The notes beneath the pieces are model-generated. The model made no database searches. It worked only from the letters and a program-made list of their open reading frames with translations, and was not told the origin of the DNA. A DNA stretch of 64,000 nt from NCBI GenBank assembly GCA_028753945.1, contig JAPNXP010000017.1:1860001-1924000 (forward strand), read 5' to 3'. This document shows positions 56,501 to 64,000 of this stretch, in pieces. The DNA comes from Hexactinellida sp. DTS-2022. Its lineage: Eukaryota > Porifera > Hexactinellida. Both the position numbers and the translations under genes were made by a program. Numbering within the stretch: position 1 is the stretch's first letter; the number at the start of each line of letters is the position of its first letter.

Positions 56501-59500
56501 TCGTATAGCGAGTTATAAGGCAATTAGTATAGCGAGTTATAAGGCAATTCGTATAGCGAGTTATAAGGCAATTCGTATAGCGAGTTATAAGGCAATTCGT
56601 ATAGCGAGTTATAAGGCAATTCGTATAGCGAGTTTATAAGGCAATTCGTATAGCGAGTTATAAGGCGATTCGTATAGCGAGTTATAAGGCAATTCGTGTA
56701 GCGAGTTATAAGGCAATTCGTATAGCGAGTTATAAGGCAATTCGTATAGCGAGTTATAAGGCAATTCGTATAGCGAGTTATAAGGCAATTCGTATAGCGA
56801 GTTACAAGGCAATTCGTATAGCGAGTTATAAGGCAATTCGTATAGCGAGTTATAAGGCAATTCGTATAGCGAGTTATAAGGCAATTCGTATAGCGAGTTA
56901 TAAGGCAATTCGTATAGCGAGTTATAAGGCAATTCGTATAGCGAGTTATAAGGCAATTCGTATAGCGAGTTATAAGGCAATTCGTATAGCGAGTTATAAG
57001 GCAATTCGTATAGCGAGTTATAAGGCAATTCGTATAGCGAGTTATAAGGCAATTCGTATAGCGAGTTATAAGGCAATTCGGGATACAGACAATTCGTGAC
57101 AAGGCAATTCGTATAGCGAGTTATAAGGCAATTCGTATAGCGAGTTATAAGGCAATTAGTATAGCGAGTTATAAGGCAATTCGTATAGCGAGTTATAAGG
57201 CAATTCGTATAGCGAGTTATAAGGCAATTCGTATAGCGAGTTATAAGGCAATTCGTATAGCGAGTTTATAAGGCAATTCGTATAGCGAGTTATAAGGCGA
57301 TTCGTATAGCGAGTTATAAGGCAATTCGTGTAGCGAGTTATAAGGCAATTCGTATAGCGAGTTATAAGGCAATTCGTATAGCGAGTTATAAGGCAATTCG
57401 TATAGCGAGTTATAAGGCAATTCGTATAGCGAGTTACAAGGCAATTCGTATAGCGAGTTATAAGGCAATTCGTATAGCGAGTTATAAGGCAATTCGTATA
57501 GCGAGTTATAAGGCAATTCGTATAGCGAGTTATAAGGCAATTCGTATAGCGAGTTATAAGGCAATTCGTATAGCGAGTTATAAGGCAATTCGTATAGCGA
57601 GTTATAAGGCAATTCGTATAGCGAGTTATAAGGCAATTCGTATAGCGAGTTATAAGGCAATTCGTATAGCGAGTTATAAGGCAATTCGTATAGCGAGTTA
57701 TAAGGCAATTCGGGATACAGACAATTCGTGACAAGGCAATTCGTATAGCGAGTTATAAGGCAATTCGTATAGCGAGTTTATAAGGCAATTAGTATAGCGA
57801 GTTATAAGGCAATTCGTATAGCGAGTTATAAGGCAATTCGTATAGCGAGTTATAAGGCAATTAGTATAGCGAGTTATAAGGCAATTCGTATAGCGAGTTA
57901 TAAGGCAATTCGTATAGCGAGTTATAAGGCAATTCGTATAGCGAGTTATAAGGCAATTCGTATAGCGAGTTATAAGGCAATTCGTATAGCGAGTTATAAG
58001 GCAATTCGTATAGCGAGTTATAAGGCAATTCGTATAGCGAGTTATAAGGCAATTCGTATAGCAAGTTATAAGGCAATTAGTATAGCGAGTTTATAAGGCA
58101 ATTCGTATAGCGAGTTATAAGGCAATTCGTATAGCGAGTTATAAGGCAATTCGTATAGCGAGTTATAAGGCAATTCGTATAGCGAGTTATAAGGCAATTA
58201 GTATAGCGAGTTATAAGGCAATTCGTATAGCGAGTTATAAGGCAATTCGTATAGCGAGTTATAAGGCAATTCGTATAGCGAGTTATAAGGCAATTCGTAT
58301 AGCGAGTTATAAGGCAATTCGTATAGCGAGTTATAAGGCAATTCGTATAGCGAGTTATAAGGCAATTAGTATAGCGAGTTATAAGGCAATTCGTATAGCG
58401 AGTTTATAAGGCAATTCGTATAGCGAGTTATAAGGCAATTCGTATAGCGAGTTATAAGGCAATTCGTATAGCGAGTTATAAGGCAATTCGTATAGCGAGT
58501 TATAAGGCAATTCGTATAGCGAGTTATAAGGCAATTCGTATAGCGAGTTATAAGGCAATTCGTATAGCAAGTTATAAGGCAATTAGTATAGCGAGTTTAT
58601 AAGGCAATTCGTATAGCGAGTTATAAGGCAATTCGTATAGCGAGTTATAAGGCAATTCGTGTAGCGAGTTATAAGGCAATTCGTATAGCGAGTTATAAGG
58701 CAATTCGGGATACAGACAATTCGTGACAAGGCAATTCGTATAGCGAGTTTATAAGGCAATTCGTATAGCGAGTTATAAGGCGATTCGTATAGCGAGTTAT
58801 AAGGCAATTCGTATAGCGAGTTATAAGGCAATTCGTATAGCGAGTTATAAGGCAATTCGTATAGCGAGTTATAAGGCAATTCGTATAGCGAGTTTATAAG
58901 GCAATTCGTATAGCGAGTTATAAGGCGATTCGTATAGCGAGTTATAAGGCAATTCGTGTAGCGAGTTATAAGGCAATTCGTATAGCGAGTTATAAGGCAA
59001 TTCGTATAGCGAGTTATAAGGCAATTCGTATAGCGAGTTATAAGGCAATTCGTATAGCGAGTTATAAGGCAATTCGTATAGCGAGTTATAAGGCAATTCG
59101 TATAGCGAGTTATAAGGCGATTCGTATAGCGAGTTATAAGGCAATTCGTATAGCGAGTTTATAAGGCAATTCGTATAGCGAGTTTATAAGGCAATTCGTA
59201 TAGCGAGTTATAAGGCAATTCGTATAGCGAGTTATAAGGCAATTCGTATAGCGAGTTTATAAGGCAATTCGTATAGCGAGTTATAAGGCGATTCGTATAG
59301 CGAGTTATAAGGCAATTCGTATAGCGAGTTATAAGGCAATTCGTATAGCGAGTTATAAGGCAATTCGTATAGCGAGTTATAAGGCAATTCGTATAGCGAG
59401 TTATAGGGCATTCGTATAGCGAGTTATAGGGCAATTCGTATAGCGAGTTATAGGGCAATTCAGTAGAACCTCGTTAGTAAGAACACTATTTCAGTCCCCT

Positions 59501-61422
59501 TCATAGCATTTTCAATACAAATGATATTGGTTAATACGAATTCGGATAAGACGAACACGTTTTGACGGTCCCCTGGTGTTCCTACTAACGAGGTTCTACT
59601 ATAAATGCAATGAGTACAGTGTGTATAATACAATGAGTGCAGTGTATTATCTGTGTGTATTAGGGAGGAGACCGACTGGAGATCTTGTGCGGAGGCATGT
59701 CGCAGAGACACGCGTCGAGCAGCGGCGGGGGGGGCGGCACATTCGTGTCTGTGAACGGGAGGAACAACCCGCTTATAGTGGCGGGAGGGGGCGGCGGGAC
59801 CCGCGGGTACGACGAGGACGATCCGGACGGACAGGACGGGAGCGTGGAGGAGTGCGGAGGGAACGGTATAGGGCGGTACTATGCAGAAGGTAGGAACAGC
59901 TGATTGTAATATGTACAGGAGACTCCGCTTAATAGAGACACTGTTATTATATTTCTCCGCTTAATCGGGTCAAAATTTCACAGGATTTATAGGAATGAAT
60001 GACAGTTTGGCTAAAATATTTTCGGTTAATAAATTTCTCCGCTTTATCGGGTCAAAGTAACCTGGTCCCGAGGTGGCTCTATTAAGCGGAGTCGCCTGTA
60101 TATATATAGAGAGAGATAAAGAGAGACTATATTTTGATAAGTGCCTTGTAGGAGGGAAGAAGGGCGGCAACGGAAAGGACGCGGTTATCCGAGACCTGTC
60201 TCACGGCTACGGGGGGGCGGGCTACTTCAACAACTCCTCCACCGGGAAGTGCTTCATGAACGGAGGAGACGCGGGGGAGTGCGCGGGGTACGGGGGCGGG
60301 GGCGCCATAGGGTCCCTGGGGGGCGGGGGCGGGGGCGGATACTCAGGTAAGAAATAGTAGTTATATAGTATGAGCTAATAGTAGTTATAGAGTATGAGCT
60401 ATTAGTAGTTATAGAGTATGAGCTATTAGTAGTTATAGAGTATGAGCTATTAGTAGTTATAGAGTATGAGCTATTAGTAGTTATAGAGTATGAGCTATTA
60501 GTAGTTATAGAGTATGAGCTATTAGTAGTTATAGAGTATGAGCTATTAGTAGTTATAGAGTATGAGCTATTAGTAGTTATAGAGTATGAGCTATTAGTAG
60601 TTATAGAGTATGAGCTATTAGTAGTTATAGAGTATGAGCTATTAGTAGTTATAGAGTATGAGCTATTAGTAGTTATAGAGTATGAGCTATTAGTAGTTAT
60701 AGAGTATGAGCTATTAGTAGTTATAGAGTATGAGTAATAATGAGTTATAGACTGTAGTTGTACGATCAATGGGAGGAGGTCCACAGAACACAATAGGGGG
60801 TCCACGGTTGAAAGAGGTTTGGAATCGCTGGTTCTACTATAAAGTAATTCGTATTAACTTGAATTACTTGAATGCATTTGTATAGACTAAGGGAATTAAA
60901 CTTTGTACTCGTTAACCGATATATCGCCTTTATCCGTGTACGTATTACGAGAGTCTACTGCATTATAGTTGTAAACTGAGAACCCATAATTACAATCTAT
61001 TTAGCAGTCTGTTCTCTCTAATTGTCCACTTATTTACTTGTCCAAATCAACTATTTCTATATCTGTAATTGTCCATGTTCTCTAATTGTCCACTATGGCC
61101 CATTTGCCCTCTGGTGGACTATTAGAGAGAGCAGAGTTTATTCCAAACATTGCTAGGAGGGGGCGGCGGGTTCGGCGCGGGCGGGGGCGGCTCCCACGTG
61201 CGTGAGGACAGCAAAGACGTTCTTAAGAAGGCGGACCACGACAACCACGGGGTGGTCATAGTCAAACAGCTGAGCTACTTGCCTGGGAATTCTCCGGAGG
61301 ACACACAAGACATTTCCGAGGGAGATACCGAGAGTATCCTTAGTATCACGAATAAATCGTACGAACTGGATGTGCTGATACAGAACGGAGGCAAGAAGAG
61401 CAGTGAGATGCTGTCGAGTTGA
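47502..61422 (+). CDS. RING/B-box/coiled-coil/FN3/ALK-type glycine-rich protein, 13 exons
   Basis: Exons 47502-47624, 49058-49429, 50252-50399, 50597-50926, 51788-52038, 52341-52499, 52932-53241, 53555-53706, 53995-54190, 54246-54376, 59664-59889, 60152-60346 and 61157-61422 join in frame for 952 residues. Order: Pro/Ser-rich N-terminus; RING (CSVCSEMF, CGHTFCSKC, CPAC); two B-box-like zinc modules (LLCQSC ... FKLCEEC and ITCSKHG); a coiled coil; an FN3 domain (LYLEWDPPDCRVARYEI ... YKFRVRSEN); then a glycine-rich domain like the ALK/LTK ectodomain (GTYVIQAKGAKAA, EILCGGMS, FMNGGDAGE, GGGGGGGYSG). TRIM-type E3 ubiquitin ligase by N-terminus. Exon 1 is less certain; an alternative start is ATG 49082. 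Confidence 0.78.
48356..48537. mobile_element. Repeat family E, copy 1
   Basis: Starts GGAGCGTCTCGCGCTCC (palindrome), then TAGGAGCGCGAAAATTTG, CTCCTATACCGTAACATTAA and AATGGCTGTATAATACACTG. About 180 bp, repeated at 49690 and 51330. Class unknown. Confidence 0.8.
49657..49988. mobile_element. MITE family F interrupted by repeat family E
   Basis: The outer ends are CAGTGGATGGCGGTTATAAG and TATATCCGACATCTACTG plus TA. Family E copy 2 sits inside at ~49690-49862, so E inserted after F. Confidence 0.8.
50424..50578. mobile_element. MITE family C in RING-gene intron 3
   Basis: Ends CAGTAGAGTTCGCCTATTTG and CTATTAGGCGAACAGCTG, with AGCAAGTTCGCTATTAGC inside. It makes 155 of 197 intron bases and ends 18 bp before the acceptor. 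Confidence 0.85.
50950..51320 (+). repeat. Tandem repeat, ~45-60-bp units, RING-gene intron 4
   Basis: About seven units built of TTATAGTACACTAG, TCTCGTTAGTAGGAACCTAT and either CCGCGTAGC or AGCCCGTTAG. TCGTTAGTA recalls the family A MITE end. Confidence 0.85.
51330..51472. mobile_element. Repeat family E, copy 3
   Basis: Same blocks as 48356-48537 (GGAGCGGGAGACGCTCC, CTCCTATACCGTAACATT, AATGGCTGTATAATACACTG) with an internal deletion. Confidence 0.8.
51511..51613. mobile_element. hAT-like element (family D), copy 2
   Basis: Ends CAGTGGCTCCCAACCTGGGG and GTTTGGGAATCGCTG, with paired GGTCCAC blocks. Flanks share CCCTA. A further partial copy is at 60768-60832. Confidence 0.75.
51616..51720. 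mobile_element. Partial MITE (family A relative) in RING-gene intron 4
   Basis: Contains TATACAAATACATGCAAGTG, AATACGAATTCCGTGGG and TTAACGAGATACTACTG plus TA, adjacent to the hAT-like element. Confidence 0.6.
52524..52912. mobile_element. Composite family C MITE in RING-gene intron 6
   Basis: At least three reiterations of GCTCTATTAGCAAGTAATT, CAGCCCCCAAGC and TAATAGCAAGTTCGCC; probably a MITE with internal duplications. It occupies most of intron 6. Confidence 0.7.
53269..53412. mobile_element. MITE family A in RING-gene intron 7
   Basis: Near-perfect ends CAGTAGAACCTCGTTAGTAC and CTAACGAGGTTCTACTG with family interior. The intron also has TTTG/TTGT simple repeats on both sides. Confidence 0.9.
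53761..53937. mobile_element. MITE (family J) in RING-gene intron 8
   Basis: Ends CAGTATAACTCGTTAGTA and TAATAACTGAGTTCTACTG, with repeated TTAGTACGTA and CCAAGTGTACGTAC. A relative is at ~60828-60962. Confidence 0.7.
54390..59460. repeat. Satellite array, 24-bp unit, about 210 copies, in RING-gene intron 10
   Basis: Unit is GTTATAAGGCAATTCG followed by TATAGCGA. Variants are a 25-bp form with an extra T, CTATAC point changes (CGTGTAGCG, TTAGTATAG), and a distinctive GGGATACAGACAATTCGTGA unit that recurs about seven times. Higher-order structure is clear: the block ending 57102 is repeated 632 bp later, and the block ending 54931 is repeated 1,091 bp later. The array starts 14 bp after the exon 10 donor and stops at a family A MITE. 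Confidence 0.97.
59461..59602. mobile_element. MITE family A bounding the satellite
   Basis: Ends CAGTAGAACCTCGTTAGTAA and CTAACGAGGTTCTACT; it abuts the last satellite unit directly and precedes exon 11 by 61 bp. Confidence 0.9.
59916..60098. mobile_element. MITE family H in RING-gene intron 11
   Basis: Ends CAGGAGACTCCGCTTAATAG and CTATTAAGCGGAGTCGCCTG, TA-flanked, with TTCTCCGCTTAATCGGGTCA repeated inside. Confidence 0.9.
60360..60737 (+). repeat. Second 24-bp minisatellite, about 15 copies, RING-gene intron 12
   Basis: Unit AGTAGTTATAGAGTATGAGC plus TATT, nearly perfect over ~375 bp. The unit length equals that of the large satellite but the sequence is different. Confidence 0.95.
60828..60962. 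mobile_element. Degenerate MITE (family J relative) in RING-gene intron 12
   Basis: Contains TAATTCGTATTAACTTGAAT and CGTATTACGAGAGTCTACTG, preceded by a partial hAT-like piece (60768-60832). Confidence 0.55.
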
Positions 61423-61542
61423 TCGGACATTCCATCGAGTGTTGCCATGCTACCCATGAATCCCTTTATTCAAATTCAAATTATTTTAGCAGCTTTAAAT
61501 TGGTTCTTTGCATTATTTGCGACATTCTATGTTATAATGATT

Positions 61543-61548
61543 AATAAA
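61543..61548 (+). terminator. Polyadenylation signal of the RING/glycine-rich gene
   Basis: AATAAA 120 bases after the TGA at 61422, in an AT-rich context. Consistent with the end of that transcript. Confidence 0.6.
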
Positions 61549-61691
61549 CACTGTTGAATTGATTGTGAATCTATTTGGAATTATCAATTAAGAGAATATT
61601 CATTTACACTGTTAGTATACTGTAATTTGTTTGGAATTATAAAATGGCATTTCTATTTATTAATGTTACAGTAGAATCTAATTAGTAAATA

Positions 61692-61831
61692 CAGTGAATT
61701 CGTTATAACGAAGTGCTTGGGACCTGTAATTTATCCGGATATTGGATATAAGCGGATAATAATTAATGCATTTAGTACTCTGGGGGGAAAATCTCCATTT
61801 CGTTATATCCAACTTCGTTATAACGGGAGTA
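61692..61831. mobile_element. MITE family B downstream of the RING gene
   Basis: Ends CAGTGAATTCGTTATAACG and CTTCGTTATAACGGGAG; interior GCTTGGGACCTGTAATTTAT in the orientation opposite to 41716-41889. Confidence 0.85.
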
Positions 61832-62628
61832 AATACATAATGCCTGTACAACGTGTAATTACATATTGATGCGTACCTGTAATTGGTGGACAGATATAGT
61901 AGTCGTTGATTGAAAGTTTTGCAGTTTGTTTAACAGCTGACATGAACAGCCCTTGTTGAAAATAAAAACGAAAATATTATCTAAATTAATTGGCCACGAG
62001 TAGTAACTATCATGTGTCCCTGGGGCTTGTAAAGTAATCTCTGTTCTCCTTGTTGTAAATTAATCCTAAATTTCAATTAATATAGTATTGTTAGAAGATA
62101 CCGTACTTGCCCTAATAAGCGCTGGTCAATAAGAAACGGTATTTGTATGATTAAATTTAATTAATACCGATTAGTTGATACGTAACTGAAGTGTAATTAC
62201 ATTAATTTAGGCAATTTCGGTGTGTTTACTGTCACTGAGAACCATTAGAAACCACATGAATAGTATTTTCTGGATTATTAAAAAAAATAGAGAATAAATT
62301 TTGCTCACGAATACAATAAGCGCCGGGTCATTATTTGTGAAAATACGATATTATTTGTATAAGGATCATCAGAATTGCATTAATATTACATAATTATCAA
62401 AATAACTACTAAGTATAATATCGAAATAATTCTGAAAATATAAGTAACACTATATGTATATAGAATCGCTTTGCCGTGCAGCCTCCATTCAGAGGATAAA
62501 ATCTCGACCCTCGACTGTCCGTAAGAATTATTTGTGCATAAAAGCGTGCAAGTGAGTGCAGTTGATTTGCGTGTAATTAAAAAATTTAAGGTAGAGAGTA
62601 GGAAAGTTGAGTTTGAATATTTCTCAAT
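61832..62628. other. Intergenic; traces of another repeat, no gene seen
   Basis: AT-rich spacer. CCTAATAAGCGCTGGTCAAT near 62111 and ATAAGCGCCGGGTCATTAT near 62318 look like remnants of one more inverted-repeat element. No coding frame supported. Confidence 0.5.
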
Positions 62629-64000
62629 TCAAATTCGTTCAGGTTCCCGCATGCTAGCACGCTTAATTAGCCGCGGGTGGTTGCGGTTTCTGTCCATATA
62701 GAATCCTCCGAAAGAGGCACGTACGTTGGGGTCTCTCCTCGCCTCGCTGTTTGGCCGTGCCATGGCTTCGAATAGCTTAACACAGTCGGCCACGTCCGGA
62801 AGAGGGTTGGTCTCGACACGCGGGATATTCTCGCAGCTCCGCTTTGCCGCAGACATCGAGTCTCCCTCCATCTTCTCGGTTTCCGAGTCAATCTCTTCGA
62901 TCTGGCTCTCCTCGCGAAACGGCTTGTTCCTCCTGGGGAGCGTCGCGGGGTGGAGGTGACCCCTGACGGGTCTGAGGGGGGCCAGCGGCGGGAGATCGGG
63001 GAGCACCTTTATGGCTCCCATGTGCGGTTTCGCGAATATCGACGCCTCAACGAATGGGTAGAGAATAACCGGAGACTCCTCATCGAGCGTGAGAGGAGAG
63101 GTGTCGAAGGAAGTGTCACTGAAGGAGTCGTCTCTTAGAATATCCTCTGATGTGAGGTCGGAGGGAGTGGCCACTGTGTTGTGTGTCGCGTCGCGCTGAG
63201 GGGGCAGAGGGGGCAACAAATCCGAGAGGGGGTCCTCCTTCGAGTGGGGGTTCAGCTTGTACTCGCTAGATGACGTCATATCAGAGTTCTCTGATGAAAT
63301 GATGGAGGGAGGAGAGCCCACCCATTCAGGGCAGACTGGCGTGAGCTCTGGAAGGAATACCCCGGCTGGGGAGAAGTCCACGTGGAGTAGCGGGGGCGTA
63401 CGCTTGGTGCAGGGCCGCTTGACTATAGGGGGGACCTGTTTGTAGGGCGCGCCCCGCTCTGCGAATATCGGATGGAAGGGAAGCTTTACGGGAATCGGAG
63501 ACGAGATTACTGTCGTGTGGATAACTGGGCGAGGAGGGGTAGGGGACTTGAACATTCCTCTTAGGCTCCACCGTCTCTGGGGCTTGTTCTTCTTTAGGCT
63601 GGGAGGATTCGAGCTGGATTTAGATTTTTCTTTCTTTTCTACAGAAACAGAGATAAATATACAGTAGAACCTCGTTAATATGAAATTCCTGTTAATACGA
63701 ACACTATTCCAGTCCCCTTCAAAGCCTTTTCAATACAAATTATATTGGTTATACGAATTCCGGATAAGAGAACGCATATTGACGGTCCCCTGGTGTTCCT
63801 ACTAACGAGGTTCTACTATATTTGAGTATATAGCAATACTTATGCAGGCAGGTGGTGTACGTACCGAAGGAGTCCTTGTCGCTGTCGGGCTTGTCCCTCT
63901 TGGAGGGAAGAGAGGGGAGAGAGGGGAGAGAGGGACTGAGGAGCTTCCGGAAGCTCTTCCGGATGGCGTGCTGTCTGTGGAAGGAGGCGGGGGTCTCCGA
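62629..64000 (-). CDS. Ser/Pro-rich protein of unknown function, 5' end outside window
   Basis: Two exons are visible: 64000-63865 (continuing beyond the window) and 63638-62629, joined in phase 1. The visible 380 residues begin inside the protein. They are basic and Ser-rich (HAIRKSFRKLLSPSLSPL, KSSSNPPSLKKNKPQRRWSLRGMF), then Pro-rich (PPIVKRPCTKRTPPLL), then acidic/Ser-rich with SFSDTSFDTSPL. They end in a conserved-looking segment (ADCVKLFEAMARPNSEARRDPNVRASFGGF). I see no catalytic domain. Repeated RRWSLRG and FRKLL motifs suggest phospho-regulated adaptor-type sequence, but function is unknown. The intron carries a family A MITE. Confidence 0.7.
63662..63818. mobile_element. MITE family A in the unknown gene's intron
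   Basis: Ends CAGTAGAACCTCGTTAATAT and CTAACGAGGTTCTACT, TA-flanked; it makes 157 of 226 intron bases. Confidence 0.9.

Noticed and set aside
54461-59458. Long minus-strand open frames of repeated LPYNSLYE or NCLITRYT octapeptides
   Set aside because: They exist only because the satellite unit is 24 bp and lacks a stop in two frames; 25-bp variants shift frame, and there is no promoter, start context or non-repeat coding sequence.
54390-59460. Possible CRISPR-like array
   Set aside because: Units are contiguous with no unique spacers, and the host is eukaryotic.

Overview
This window is nuclear DNA from an animal. The evidence is canonical GT-AG introns, AT-rich non-coding DNA, and a set of metazoan orthologues: CEP192, SLC47/MATE, SLC44/CTL, GRXCR-like, an inter-alpha-trypsin-inhibitor heavy-chain-like protein, VPS54, MED19, AAMP, RBM28, SURF1, HSDL2, adenosine kinase and MOG1. 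I cannot place the species. A basal or other invertebrate with an intron-poor genome fits, because several genes that are intron-rich in vertebrates (RBM28, VPS54, AAMP, SLC47, SURF1) are single open frames here. When introns occur they are either about 55-80 nt or consist of a similar bare intron carrying one short inverted-repeat transposon (MITE).

Layout. 0.2-10.7 kb, all minus: GRXCR-like, adenosine kinase, HSDL2 (with a 40/44-bp array upstream that repeats its own start codon), SLC44, and a CCDC34-like coiled-coil protein. 11-15.4 kb: RBM28 and SLC47 diverge from a 180-bp promoter. 15.7-21.1 kb: a six-exon secreted VIT/vWA protein whose third intron carries a 1.63-kb foldback transposon with a perfect 10-bp target duplication. 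21.1-24.7 kb: repeats, then two tandem SURF1 paralogues. 25-30 kb: CEP192, divergent from a C2H2 zinc-finger gene at 30.4-33.8 kb. 34.4-38.9 kb: a multi-LOTUS protein ending in a degenerate DEAD-box-like region, with a complete MOG1 gene nested antisense in its first intron. 39-44.7 kb, all minus: hydroxyacid oxidase, AAMP, VPS54. 45.2-47.3 kb: MED19, divergent from a long 13-exon gene at 47.5-61.4 kb. That gene is assembled here as RING, B-boxes, coiled coil, FN3 and an ALK-type glycine-rich domain. One of its introns is a 5-kb satellite of a 24-bp unit. 62.6-64 kb: a 5'-truncated Ser/Pro-rich gene of unknown function.

The genes do not form one pathway. Two (HSDL2, hydroxyacid oxidase) end in the peroxisomal signal SKL. 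The LOTUS/pseudo-helicase protein suggests germ-granule or piRNA biology. The RING/ALK-glycine-rich protein is the most unusual domain architecture. At least eight pogo/Tigger-like MITE families (TA duplications, ends near CAGTRRA) are scattered through introns and spacers, some nested. No transposase gene is visible.
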